Below, piece by piece: positions 13,169-25,410 of a stretch of 64,000 bases of DNA. A program made the translations under genes and the position numbers. Source of the DNA: Mimachlamys varia (taxonomy: Eukaryota; Mollusca; Bivalvia; Pectinida; Pectinidae); assembly GCA_947623455.1 (NCBI GenBank), contig OX392535.1, positions 38,092,688 to 38,156,687 of the forward strand. The letters are read 5' to 3'. Every line of letters begins with the position of its first letter. The first letter of the stretch is position 1. The notes beneath the pieces are model-generated. The model ran no database searches and was not told where the DNA came from. It worked only from the letters and a program-made list of their open reading frames with translations.

Positions 13169-14430
13169 TTTTCCTATTTTGGTGTACCATCGGTACCGGC
13201 CTTGATGTTTCCTCTGTTCCTGTTTTGGTGTATTATCGGTTTCTGTTTTATGACATAGGTTGCTGTTTTTGGGTATCATCTGTTCCTGTTTTGGTGTATT
13301 CTCTGTTCCTGTTTTGGTGTATCCTCGGTTCCTGTTTTGGTGTATCCTCGGTTCCTGTTTTGGTGTATCCTCAGTTTCTGTTTTGGTGTTTCTTCGGTTT
13401 CTGTTTTGGTGTTTCTTCGGTTTCTGTTTTGGTGAATCCTCGGTTCCTGTTTTGGTGTATCCTCGGTTCCTGTTTTGGTGTATCCTCAGTTCCTGTTTTG
13501 GTGTCTCCTCTGTTGCTGTTTTGGTGTATCCTCGGTTCCTGTTTTGGTGTATCCTCGGTTCCTGTTTTGGTGTTTCCTCTGTTCCTGTTTTGGTGTTTCC
13601 CCGGTTCCTGTTTTGGTGAATCCTCGGTTCCTGTTTTGGTGTTTCTTCGGTTCCCGTTTTGGTGTATCCTCTGTTCCTGTTTTGGTGAATCCTCGGTTCC
13701 TGTTTTGGTGAATCCTCGGTTCCTTTTTTGGTGTATCCTCGGTTCCTGTTTTGGTGTATCCTCGGTTCCTGTTTTGGTGAATCCTCAGTTCCTGTTTTGG
13801 TGTATCTTCGGTTCCTGTTTTGTTGTATCCTTTATTCCTGTTTTGGTGTATTCTCTTTTCCTGTTTTGGTGTATCCTCGGTTCCTGCTTTGGTGTATCCT
13901 CGGTTCCTGTTTTGGTGTATCCTTGGTTCCTGTTTTGGTGTATTTTCGGTTTCTGTTTTGTTGTATCCTCTATTCCTGTTTTGGTGTATCCTCTTTTCCT
14001 GTTTTGGTGTATCCTCGGTTCCTGCTTTGGTGTATCCTCGGTTCCTGTTTTGGTGTATACTTGGTTCCTGTTTTGGTGTATTCTCAGTTCTTGTTTTGGT
14101 GTATCTTCGGTTCATATTTTGTTGTATCCTCGGTTCCTGCTTTGGTGTATCCTCGGTTCCTGTTTTGGTGTATCCTCGGTTCCTGCTTTGGTGTATCCTC
14201 GGGTCCTGTTTTGGTGTATCCTCAGTTCCTGTTTTGGTGTATCCTTGGTTCCTGTTTTGGTGTATCCTCGGTTCCTGTTTTGGTGTATCCTCGGTTCCTG
14301 TTTTGGTGTATCCTCGGTTCCTGTTTTGGTGTATCCTCAGTTCCTGTTTTGGTGTATCCTTGGTTCCTGTTTTGGTGTATCCTTGGTTCCTGTTTTGATG
14401 TATCCTCGGTTCCTGCTTTGGTGTATCCTC
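13169..14430. repeat. Higher-order block A, 1,262 bp period
   Basis: One full higher-order unit. The sequence from the CGGTACCGG marker at 13,191 recurs at 14,453, an offset of 1,262 bp (55 x 23 minus 3). The order of variant monomers, for example the TTTTGTTGTATCC pair and the TTCATATTTTG variant, is the same in the next copy. Confidence 0.85.
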
Positions 14431-15600
14431 TTTTCCTATTTTGGTGTACCATCGGTACCGGCCTTGATGTTTCCTCTGTTCCTGTTTTGGTGTATTATCG
14501 GTTTCTGTTTTATGACATAGGTTGCTGTTTTTGGGTATCATCTGTTCCTGTTTTGGTGTATTCTCTGTTCCTGTTTTGGTGTATCCTCGGTTCCTGTTTT
14601 GGTGTATCCTCGGTTCCTGTTTTGGTGTATCCTCAGTTTCTGTTTTGGTGTTTCTTCGGTTTCTGTTTTGGTGTTTCTTCGGTTTCTGTTTTGGTGAATC
14701 CTCGGTTCCTGTTTTGGTGTATCCTCGGTTCCTGTTTTGGTGTATCCTCAGTTCCTGTTTTGGTGTCTCCTCTGTTGCTGTTTTGGTGTATCCTCGGTTC
14801 CTGTTTTGGTGTATCCTCGGTTCCTGTTTTGGTGTTTCCTCTGTTCCTGTTTTGGTGTTTCCCCGGTTCCTGTTTTGGTGAATCCTCGGTTCCTGTTTTG
14901 GTGTTTCTTCGGTTCCCGTTTTGGTGTATCCTCTGTTCCTGTTTTGGTGAATCCTCGGTTCCTGTTTTGGTGAATCCTCGGTTCCTTTTTTGGTGTATCC
15001 TCGGTTCCTGTTTTGGTGTATCCTCGGTTCCTGTTTTGGTGAATCCTCAGTTCCTGTTTTGGTGTATCTTCGGTTCCTGTTTTGTTGTATCCTTTATTCC
15101 TGTTTTGGTGTATTCTCTTTTCCTGTTTTGGTGTATCCTCGGTTCCTGCTTTGGTGTATCCTCGGTTCCTGTTTTGGTGTATCCTTGGTTCCTGTTTTGG
15201 TGTATTTTCGGTTTCTGTTTTGTTGTATCCTCTATTCCTGTTTTGGTGTATCCTCTTTTCCTGTTTTGGTGTATCCTCGGTTCCTGCTTTGGTGTATCCT
15301 CGGTTCCTGTTTTGGTGTATACTTGGTTCCTGTTTTGGTGTATTCTCAGTTCTTGTTTTGGTGTATCTTCGGTTCATATTTTGTTGTATCCTCGGTTCCT
15401 GCTTTGGTGTATCCTCGGTTCCTGCTTTGGTGTATCCTCGGGTCCTGTTTTGGTGTATCCTCAGTTCCTGTTTTGGTGTATCCTTGGTTCCTGTTTTGGT
15501 GTATCCTCGGTTCCTGTTTTGGTGTATCCTCGGTTCCTGTTTTGGTGTATCCTCAGTTCCTGTTTTGGTGTATCCTCGGTTCCTGCTTTGGTGTATCCTC
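14431..15600. repeat. Higher-order block A, 1,170 bp period
   Basis: Second full higher-order unit. The marker at 14,453 recurs at 15,623, an offset of 1,170 bp (51 x 23 minus 3), exactly four monomers shorter than the preceding unit. The difference lies in the run of plain monomers near the 3' end of the unit. Otherwise the two copies look almost identical, which implies recent duplication. Confidence 0.85.
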
Positions 15601-16570
15601 TTTTCCTATTTTGGTGTACCATCGGTACCGGCCTTGATGTTTCCTCTGTTCCTGTTTTGGTGTATTATCGGTTTCTGTTTTATGACATAGGTTGCTGTTT
15701 TTGGGTATCATCTGTTCCTGTTTTGGTGTATTCTCTGTTCCTGTTTTGGTGTATCCTCGGTTCCTGTTTTGGTGTATCCTCGGTTCCTGTTTTGGTGTAT
15801 CCTCAGTTTCTGTTTTGGTGTTTCTTCGGTTTCTGTTTTGGTGTTTCTTCGGTTTCTGTTTTGGTGAATCCTCGGTTCCTGTTTTGGTGTATCCTCGGTT
15901 CCTGTTTTGGTGTATCCTCAGTTCCTGTTTTGGTGTCTCCTCTGTTGCTGTTTTGGTGTATCCTCGGTTCCTGTTTTGGTGTATCCTCGGTTCCTGTTTT
16001 GGTGTTTCCTCTGTTCCTGTTTTGGTGTTTCCCCGGTTCCTGTTTTGGTGAATCCTCGGTTCCTGTTTTGGTGTTTCTTCGGTTCCCGTTTTGGTGTATC
16101 CTCTGTTCCTGTTTTGGTGAATCCTCGGTTCCTGTTTTGGTGAATCCTCGGTTCCTTTTTTGGTGTATCCTCGGTTCCTGTTTTGGTGTATCCTCGGTTC
16201 CTGTTTTGGTGAATCCTCAGTTCCTGTTTTGGTGTATCTTCGGTTCCTGTTTTGTTGTATCCTTTATTCCTGTTTTGGTGTATTCTCTTTTCCTGTTTTG
16301 GTGTATCCTCGGTTCCTGCTTTGGTGTATCCTCGGTTCCTGTTTTGGTGTATCCTTGGTTCCTGTTTTGGTGTATTTTCGGTTTCTGTTTTGTTGTATCC
16401 TCTATTCCTGTTTTGGTGTATCCTCTTTTCCTGTTTTGGTGTATCCTCGGTTCCTGCTTTGGTGTATCCTCGGTTCCTGTTTTGGTGTATACTTGGTTCC
16501 TGTTTTGGTGTATTCTCAGTTCTTGTTTTGGTGTATCTTCGGTTCATATTTTGTTGTATCCTCGGTTCCT
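15601..16570. repeat. Higher-order block A, third copy (partial)
   Basis: Follows the same monomer order as 13,169-14,150 and 14,431-15,400, then passes into a different higher-order family near 16,570. It marks the junction between the two higher-order domains of the array. Confidence 0.75.
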
Positions 16571-19500
16571 GCTTTGGTGTATACTCGGTTCCTGTTTTGG
16601 TGTATCCTCGGTTCCTGCTTTGGTGTATCCTGGGGTCCTGTTTTGGTGTATCCTCAGTTCCTGTTTTGGTGTATCCTTGGTTCCTGTTTTGGTGTATCCT
16701 CGGTTCCTGTTTTGGTGTATCCTCGGTTCCTGTTTTGGTGTATCCTCAGTTCCTGTTTTGGTGTATCCTCGGTTCCTGCTTTGGTGTATCCTCGGTTCCT
16801 GTTTTGGTGTATCCTCAGTTCCTGCTTTGGTGTATCCTTGGTTCCTGTTTTGGTATATCCTCGGTTCCTGCTTTGGTGTATCCTCGGTTCCTGTTTTGGT
16901 GTATCCTCAGTTCCTGTTTTGGTGTATCCTTGGTTCCTGTTTTGGTGTATCCTCGGTTCCTGTTTTGGTGTATCCTCGGTTCCTGTTTTGGTGTATCCTC
17001 TATTTCTGTTTTGGTGTATCCTCAGTTCCTGTTTTGGTGTATCTTCGGTTCCTGTTTTGGTGTATCCTCTATTCATGTTTTGGTGTATCCTCTTTTCCTG
17101 TTTTGGTGTATCCTCGGATCCTGTTTTGGTGTATCCTCGGTTCCTGCTTTGGTGTATCCTCGGTTCCTGTTTTGGTGTATCCTTGGTTCCTGTTTTGGTG
17201 TATCCTCGGTTCCTGTTTTGGTGTATCCTCGGTTCCTGTTTTTGTGTATCCTCTGTTCCTGTTTTCATGTATCCTCGGTTCCTGTTTTGGTGTATCATCT
17301 GTTACTGTTTTGGTGTATCCTCAGTTCCTGTTTTTGTGTATCCTCGGTTCCTGTTTTGGTGTATCCTCTATTCCTGTTTTGGTGTATCCTCGGTTCCTGT
17401 TTTGGTGTATCCTCGGTTCCTGTTTTGGTGTATCCTCTATTCCTGTTTTGGTGTTTCCTTGGTTCCTGTTTTGGTGTATCCTTGGTTCCTGTTTTGGTGT
17501 ATCCTCGGTTCCTGTTTTGGTGTATCCTCGGTTCCTGTTTTTGTGTATCCTCTGTTCCTGTTTTCATGTATCCTCGGTTCCTGTTTTGGTGTATCATCTG
17601 TTACTGTTTTGGTGTATCCTCTTTTCCTGTTTTTGTGTATCCTCGGTTCCTGTTTTGGTGTATCCTCGATTCCTGTTTTGGTGTATCCTCTGTTCCTGTT
17701 TTGGTGTATCCTCGGTTCCAGTTTTGGTGAATCCTCGGTTCCTGTTTTGGTGTATCCTCGGTTCCTGTTTTGGTGTATCCTCGGTTCCTGTTTTGGTGAT
17801 TCTTCGGTTCCTGTTTTGGTGTATCTTCTATTCCTGTTTTGGTGAATCCTCGGTTCCTGTTTTTATGTATCCTTGGTTCCTGTTTTGGTGTATCCTCAGT
17901 TCCTGTTTTGGTGTATCCTTGGTTCCTGTTTTGGTGTATCCTCGGTTCCTGTTTTGGTGTATCCTCGGTTCCTGTTTTGGTGTATCCTCGGTTCCTGTTT
18001 TGGTGTATCCTCTATTTCTGTTTTGGTGTATCCTCAGTTCCTGTTTTGGTGTATCTTCGGTTCCTGTTTTGGTGTATCCTCTATTCATGTTTTGGTGTAT
18101 CCTCTTTTCCTGTTTTGGTGTATCCTCGGATCCTGTTTTGGTGTATCCTCGGTTCCTGCTTTGGTGTATCCTCGGTTCCTGTTTTGGTGTATCCTCAGTT
18201 CCTGCTTTGGTGTATCCTTGGTTCCTGTTTTGGTATATCCTCGGTTCCTGCTTTGGTGTATCCTCGGTTCCTGTTTTGGTGTATCCTCAGTTCCTGTTTT
18301 GGTGTATCCTTGGTTCCTGTTTTGGTGTATCCTCGGTTCCTGTTTTGGTGTATCCTCGGTTCCTGTTTTGGTGTATCCTCTATTTCTGTTTTGGTGTATC
18401 CTCAGTTCCTGTTTTGGTGTATCTTCGGTTCCTGTTTTGGTGTATCCTCTATTCATGTTTTGGTGTATCCTCTTTTCCTGTTTTGGTGTATCCTCGGATC
18501 CTGTTTTGGTGTATCCTCGGTTCCTGCTTTGGTGTATCCTCGGTTCCTGTTTTGGTGTATCCTTGGTTCCTGTTTTGGTGTATCCTCGGTTCCTGTTTTG
18601 GTGTATCCTCGGTTCCTGTTTTTGTGTATCCTCTGTTCCTGTTTTCATGTATCCTCGGTTCCTGTTTTGGTGTATCATCTGTTACTGTTTTGGTGTATCC
18701 TCAGTTCCTGTTTTTGTGTATCCTCGGTTCCTGTTTTGGTGTATCCTCTATTCCTGTTTTGGTGTATCCTCGGTTCCTGTTTTGGTGTATCCTCGGTTCC
18801 TGTTTTGGTGTATCCTCTATTCCTGTTTTGGTGTTTCCTTGGTTCCTGTTTTGGTGTATCCTCGGTTCCTGTTTTGGTGTATCCTCGGTTCCTGTTTTGG
18901 TGTATCCTCTATTCCTGTTTTGGTGTTTCCTTGGTTCCTGTTTTGGTGTATCCTTGGTTCCTGTTTTGGTGTATCCTCGGTTCCTGTTTTGGTGTATCCT
19001 CGGTTCCTGTTTTTGTGTATCCTCTGTTCCTGTTTTCATGTATCCTCGGTTCCTGTTTTGGTGTATCATCTGTTACTGTTTTGGTGTATCCTCTTTTCCT
19101 GTTTTTGTGTATCCTCGGTTCCTGTTTTGGTGTATCCTCGATTCCTGTTTTGGTGTATCCTCTGTTCCTGTTTTGGTGTATCCTCGGTTCCAGTTTTGGT
19201 GAATCCTCGGTTCCTGTTTTGGTGTATCCTCGGTTCCTGTTTTGGTGTATCCTCGGTTCCTGTTTTGGTGATTCTTCGGTTCCTGTTTTGGTGTATCTTC
19301 TATTCCTGTTTTGGTGAATCCTCGGTTCCTGTTTTGATGTATCCTTGGTTCCTGTTTTGGTGTATCCTCAGTTCCTGTTTTGGTGTATCCTTGGTTCCTG
19401 TTTTGGTGTATCCTCGGTTCCTGTTTTGGTGTATCCTCGGTTCCTGTTTTGGTGTATCCTCGGTTCCTGTTTTGGTGTATCCTCTATTTCTGTTTTGGTG

Positions 19501-20450
19501 TATCCTCAGTTCCTGTTTTGGTGTATCTTCGGTTCCTGTTTTGGTGTATCCTCTATTCATGTTTTGGTGTATCCTCTTTTCCTGTTTTGGTGTATCCTCG
19601 GATCCTGTTTTGGTGTATCCTCGGTTCCTGCTTTGGTGTATCCTCGGTTCCTGTTTTGGTGTATCCTTGGTTCCTGTTTTGGTGTATCCTCGGTTCCTGT
19701 TTTGGTGTATCCTCGGTTCCTGTTTTTGTGTATCCTCTGTTCCTGTTTTCATGTATCCTCGGTTCCTGTTTTGGTGTATCCTCAGTTCCTGTTTTTGTGT
19801 ATCCTCGGTTCCTGTTTTGGTGTATCCTCTATTCCTGTTTTGGTGTATCCTCGGTTCCTGTTTTGGTGTATCCTCGGTTCCTGTTTTGGTGTATCCTCTA
19901 TTCCTGTTTTGGTGTTTCCTTGGTTCCTGTTTTAGTGTATCCTCGGTTCCTGTTTTGGTGTATCCTCGGTTCCTGTTTTGGTGTATCCTCTATTCCTGTT
20001 TTGGTGTTTCCTTGGTTCCTGTTTTGGTGTATCCTTGGTTCCTGTTTTGGTGTATCCTCGGTTCCTGTTTTGGTGTATCCTCGGTTCCTGTTTTTGTGTA
20101 TCCTCTTTTCCTGTTTTCATGTATCCTCGGTTCCTGTTTTGGTGTATCATCTGTTACTGTTTTGGTGTATCCTCGGTTCCTGTTTTTGTGTATCCTCGGT
20201 TCCTGTTTTGGTGTATCCTCGATTCCTGTTTTGGTGTATCCTCTGTTCCTGTTTTGGTGTATCCTCGGTTCCAGTTTTGGTGAATCCTCGGTTCCTGTTT
20301 TGGTGTATCCTCGGTTCCTGTTTTGGTGTATCCTCGGTTCCTGTTTTGGTGATTCTTCGGTTCCTGTTTTGGTGTATCTTCTATTCCTGTTTTGGTGAAT
20401 CCTCGGTTCCTGTTTTGATGTATCCTTGGTTCCTGTTTTGGTGTATCCTC
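16571..20450. repeat. Higher-order block B domain (1,472 and 1,081 bp periods)
   Basis: Marker CCAGTTTTGGTGAATCC occurs at 17,718, 19,190 and 20,271. The offsets of 1,472 and 1,081 bp are exactly 64 x 23 and 47 x 23. The TTTTCATGTATCC and CATCTGTTACTG variants recur within each copy, sometimes twice, which shows nested duplications. Frame and phase are preserved throughout, with no monomer-internal indels at the junctions. Confidence 0.85.
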
Positions 20451-22952
20451 AGTTCCTGTTTTGGTGTATCCTCAGTTCCTGTTTTGGTGTATCCTCAGTT
20501 CCTGTTTTGGTGTATCCTCAGTTCCTCTTTTTGTGTATCCTTGGTTCCTGTTTTGGTGTATACTTGGTTCCTGTTTTGGTGTATCCTTGGTTCCTGTTTT
20601 GGTGTATCCTCGGTTCCCGTTTTGATGTATCCTCGGTTCCTGTTTTGGTGTATCTTCGGTAACTGTTTTGGTGTATCCTCTATTCATGTTTTGTTGTTTC
20701 CTCTGTGTCTGTTTTGGTGAATCCTCAGTTCCTGTTTTGATATATCCACGGTTCCTGTTTTGGTGTATCCTCAGTTCCTGTTTTGGTGTATCCTCGGTTT
20801 ATGTTTTGGTGTATCCTCCGTTCCTATTTTGGTGTATCTTCGGTTCCTGTTTTGGTGTATCCTCGGTTTATGTTTTGGTGTATCCTCGGTTCCTGTTTAG
20901 GTTTATCCTTGGTTACTGTTTTGATGTATCCTCAGTTCTTGTTTTGGTGTATCTTCGGTTCCTGTTTTGGTGTATCCTCTATTCCTATTTTGGTGTATCC
21001 TCGGTTCCTGTTTTGGTGTATCCTCGGTTCCTGTTTTGTTGAATCCGCGGTTCCTGTTTTAGTGTATCCTCGGTTTCTGTTTTGGTGTATCTTCTATTCC
21101 TATTTTGGTGTATCCTCGGTTCCTGTTTTGGTTTAAATCTGGTTCCTGTTTTGGTGTATTCTCAGTTCCTGCTTTGGTGTATCTTCGGTTCCTGTTTTGC
21201 TGTATCCTCTATTCCTGTTTTGGTGTATCCTCTTTTCCTGTTTTGGTGTATCCGCGGTTCCTGTTTTGGTTTATCCTCGGTTCCTGTTTTGGTTAATCCT
21301 CAGTTCCTGTTTTGATGTATTCTCGGTTCCTGTTTTGGTGTATCCTCTTTTCCTGTTTTGGTGTATCCTCGGTTCCTGTTTTGGTTTATCCTCAGTTCCT
21401 GTTTTGATGTATTCTCGGTTCCTGTTTTGGTGTATCCTTAGTTCCTGTTTTGGTGTATCCTTGGTTCCTGTTTTGGTGTATCCTCCGTTCCTGTTTTGGT
21501 GTATCCTCGGTTCCTGTTTTGGTGTATCCTCGGTTCCTGTTTTGGTGTATCCTTAGTTCCTGATTTGATGTATCCTCGTTTCCTGTTTTGGTGTATCCTC
21601 GGTTTCTGTTTTGGTGTATTCTTTAATCCTGTTTTGGTGTATCCTTGGTTCCTGTTTTGGTGTATCCTCTATTCCTGTGTTGGTGTATCCTTGCTTCCTG
21701 TTTTGGTGTATCCGCAGTTCCTGTTTTGGTGTATCCTCTGTTCCTGTTTTGATGTATCCTCGGTTCCTGTTTTGGTGTATCCTCTGTTCCTGTTTTGATG
21801 TATCCTCGGTTCCTGTTTTGTTGTATCCTCAGTTCCTGTTTTGGTGTATCCTCTGTTCCTGTTTTCATGTATCCTCGGTTCCTGTTTTGGTGTATCCTCG
21901 GTTTCTGTTTTGGTGTATCCTCTGTTCCTGTTTAGGTGTATCCTCAGTTCCTGTTCTGGTGTATCCTCAGTTCCTGTTTTGGTGAATCCTCGGTTCCTGC
22001 TTTTGGTGTATCCTTGGTTCCTGTTTTGGTGAATCCTCGGTTCCTGTTTTTGTGTATCCTCGGTTCCTGTTTTGGTGTATCCTTGGTATTTGTTTTTGTG
22101 TATCCTCGGTTCCTGTTTTGGTGTATCCTCAGTTCCTGTTTTCGTGTATCCTCGGTTCCTGTTTTGGTGTATCCTCTATTCCTGTTTTGGTGTATCCTTG
22201 GTTCCTGTTTTTGTGTATCCTCGGTTCCTGTTTTGGTGTATACTTGGTATCTGTTTTGGTGTATCCTCGCTTCCTGTTTTGGTGTATCCTCAGTTCCTGT
22301 TTTGGTGAATCCTCGGTTCCTTTTTTGGTGTATCCTCGGTTCCTGTTTTGGTGTTTCCTCTGTTTCTGTTTTGGTGTATCCTTGGTTCCTGTTTTTGTGT
22401 ATCCTGAGTTCCTGTTTTCGTGTATCCTCGGTTAATGTTTTGGTGTATCCTCGGTTCCTGTTTTGGTGTATCCTCAGTTCCTGTTTTGGTGAATCCTCGG
22501 TTCCTGTTTTGGTGTTTCTTCTGTTTCTGTTTTGGTGTATCCTCGGTTCCTGTTTTGGTGTATCCTCAGTTCCTGTTTTCGTGTATCCTCGGTTCCTGTT
22601 TTGGTGTATCCTTGGTTCCTGTTTTGGTGTATCCTCGGTTCCTGTTTTTTGGTGTATCCTCAGTTCCTGTTTTCGTGTATCCTCGGTTCCTGTTTTCGTG
22701 TATCCTCAGTTTCTGTTTTGGTGAATCCTCGGTTCCTGTTTTGGTGTATCCTCGGTTCCTGTTTTGGTGTTTCCTCTGGTTCTGTTTTGGTTAATCCTCA
22801 GTTCCTGTTTTGATGTATTCTCGGTTCCTGTTTTGGTGTATCCTCAGTTCCTGTTTTGGTGTATCCTCTGTTCCTGTTTTGGTGAATCCTCAGTTCCTGC
22901 TTTTGATGCATCATCGGTTCCTGTTTTTGCGTCTCCTCGGTTCTTGCATTTG
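20451..22952. repeat. Diverged right flank of the 23 bp array
   Basis: Monomers here carry many private substitutions (GGTTTATG, GGTATCTG, GGTTTAAATC) and a few length changes, such as TGCTTTTGG and TGTTTTTTGG near 21,999 and 22,645. I see no clear higher-order period. This is the older, non-homogenised edge. Confidence 0.8.
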
Positions 22953-25204
22953 TCAATCGTATTGAGAGTGTGTTGTTTAGTACTTAATTCATCATTGTGT
23001 GTGTATCTGATAGATTAGCATAACAGGTATTTGATTAGCATAAACTGTGTTACATAACATAATATAGGTTAAGAACAAACATTTCAGTCATTATATTATT
23101 TGTTTTAAACAGCGAAGTAAATATTATTTTAAGCAAATTTCCGTCTTAGTTTGATTTGACAGCTTGAGTGATCCCCTACTACTCATATTGTTTGATCGAG
23201 AGACATGAATAGTGAAGAGATAAATGTGAAGGCGCTGACATTATTTCAAAATGTAGTAGCTCCTGTATATAACTTTCGAAGATAAACTTTAATTGTTCAC
23301 TTAAATGGTTTTTTTTTTTTCTTTTCCTTTTACCCGGTAAGCGCACATTCATTTAAGATGTGTTCATCTTTCATTTACATATATTTACATTTTAGCTATC
23401 ATCAACTTTATGAACATTATCAGCAGAAATGCTTTTCATACGATTATAAACGCAAGGGTACTCGAAACATACCACGAAGTTTACTTGTGACGTCACATAC
23501 AATGTATCAACCTTGTTAGTTTTCGCTTCAAATAACACAGCGATTGCCCTATCATCAAACGCTCAAATGACTAATGTTAATCAATGGCGCCAATTTATTC
23601 AAACTAGGGCTGTTCCGTCAATGTCGATTAAATGACGATGAGGAATACAAACGCGTGTAATAAACTCATTATTGGGGAAAACATAAATTAAACAATTGTT
23701 CATTAGTAAAAATGTATATTTATGGATTTTAAGTCATTTTAACTTTCATTGTGCTATAAAGTTTTAGAAAATGACTTTCAATCCATACATACTTAAATTT
23801 TAGTATATGTGTTTGTAATTTCTGGAAAACAGCGCCACGTTTGTAGCATTGTTTAAGCGTGGAATATGCAATAGAAAGGCGCTGAATTTGGCCGTAGAAA
23901 ACATGATTTTACTGATTTATTTTCGTGTATTCAAATTTTAAATTTTGAAAAAACTCATTGTTTGTTCTACAAATTTAATCACAAGAGACTTTTTACTGAA
24001 ATTCTCAAGAAAATAGCCTAAAGGAATATTGTATGTCTGTGTCAGTGGTACATATTGTAAAAATAATATTGAAACTGTCTGGTGTTGATGACCTTAATGC
24101 GACCTCTTGGACATCATAATATCAAAACGTATAGAAAGATACAAAACAGAAGATTTTGTTTTCACAGTATATTACTATTCCATATAATCACAGCTGCCTG
24201 TCACTTGTAATTTATCGAGGAGCGCCGGGGATAATTATATCAACATACATGAGAATAAAGGATCTGCGGCTCTAATTGATAATCAAATTGGGCGCTATCA
24301 TACAGCGTTATTTATCGATCAATGATATTTCTTCTTCTGTCCTGCAAATATCGGTATTTGTCCTCAATTTATATTCCTCTTTGCTGAAGACTGACGCCAT
24401 TGTTTTAAACCCGAAAGAGATGACAGCAATATTTTTCAGATTCACTGTCAGAGAATGATGTATTTCGCTTTTGTTTTGTATAAGGAACATGGACTGAGAA
24501 GAAATCACCAATCAGCTTTCAGGGAGCTTTCAGGCTTGAAATATGTATATATTGGTTTTTGAATTGTTGATGAAGGTTGGTCGGAATGCCATCAGAACAC
24601 TACTGTATTACATGCTTTCTTACACTGAGCAAAACTGTATTTATGACATAGAAATATTACATCGAATCTAAAAGACATTCCCTTCCGCGGGCTGTCAACC
24701 TCCCCGAATTACAACAGAGTCACATTTATGAATTAAACATTCATGCATTGTTCAGGAACTGTGAAAACACATCGATAGCAAAGAGCAATTCTATGGTACT
24801 TGTGACTGGTGTCCATCCCTCATAATTTTCTATAATGAAAATGCATATGTCAAGCATGGTCCGCATGCACTTAAGAGACAATAAAGGCTTAACAAAAATC
24901 TCAAAACTCCAGCTAAAACGGAGCCAAGATCTAGACCAGGCTGTGTTCCAAGAAAACTTTTAGTTTTTTTAGGAACAGGGAGAAAATGTTTATAAGAAAA
25001 AAGGTGGCATTATCTTTGAACTTCGTTATACTGTTGACAGTATAGCAAAAGTCTTTGCTGTACTACTAACATTATATCTAAACAGCAATATTCTGTTGAC
25101 ATTTTACCTGAACTTCGTTACACTGGTAACATAATAGTACAATACCTTTATGATATCAACTTTTAATTGGCGTGTATGCGTTGTATAAACATCAAGATTT
25201 TTTT
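22953..25204. other. Gene-free stretch after the 23 bp array
   Basis: Unique AT-rich DNA with a perfect TGACGTCA at 23,488-23,495. Two opposed ORFs near 24,276-24,511 overlap each other and match nothing I recognise. No RNA gene or TE protein seen. Confidence 0.5.
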
Positions 25205-25410
25205 AATCAGAGAATACAAAAGCAAAACGAAAACAAAACCATAATCAGAATTAAAATCGAATCAAGCAGGAGCAAAATATGAACTAAGAAAATATTCACA
25301 CGGCGACTCTTGAAAAAGAATAAAAGAATAAGACCAGGTGTTTCGAAAGAGTAAGCGTCTTCTACTCCATCGAAGACACCCATCATGCAAATCTAGGTCA
25401 GATCAAAGAA
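25205..25410 (-). mobile_element. Dispersed repeat R1, copy 3, interrupted
   Basis: Reverse-oriented R1. It reads, on +, AGAGAATACAAAAGC, AAAACCATAATCAGAATT, AGACCAGGTGTTTCGAAAGA, GTAAGCGTCTTCTACTCCAT and CGAAGACACCCATCATGCAA. The R1 match stops where the CAGTAAAAC end of a pogo-like MITE begins at 25,411, and the 5' half of R1 is not seen on the other side. Confidence 0.7.

Larger units (their letters stand above)
12650..22952. repeat. Giant minisatellite: 23 bp unit, ~450 copies, higher-order structure
   Basis: A continuous tandem array over about 10.3 kb. A clean monomer lies at 14,293-14,315 (it begins GGTTCCTGTTTTGG and ends GTATCCTC). The + strand unit is T-rich with one A in 23. Variant monomers (GGTGAATCC, GGTGTTTCC, CTTTTCC, CTATTCC, TTTTCATG) form long ordered blocks that recur as higher-order repeats. 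One marker block with CGGTACCGGCC and TATGACATAGG occurs four times; CGGTACCGG starts at 12,941, 13,191, 14,453 and 15,623. A second marker, CCAGTTTTGG, occurs at 17,718, 19,190 and 20,271. The edges (12,650-12,900 and about 20,450-22,952) are more diverged and the centre is the most uniform, the pattern expected from unequal exchange. Very long ORFs on + (13,728-19,202, 1,824 codons) and - (13,486-14,541, 351 codons) come from the repeat and show a 23-residue period. I do not call them genes. Confidence 0.95.

Noticed and set aside
13486..14541. 351-codon frame on the - strand of the first array, hydrophilic repeat protein
   Set aside because: Same origin as above; identical shorter frames occur in each higher-order copy and end at variant monomers. 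Kept only as a question in the findings.
13728..19202. 1,824-codon open reading frame on +
   Set aside because: It is the translation of a 23 bp tandem repeat; neighbouring frames on the same strand are also open for hundreds of codons, it has no conserved start context, and its Cys/Phe/Val-rich period is the unit read in three phases.
12650..22952. CRISPR array
   Set aside because: There are direct repeats of CRISPR-like length but no unique spacers, and the genome is clearly eukaryotic.
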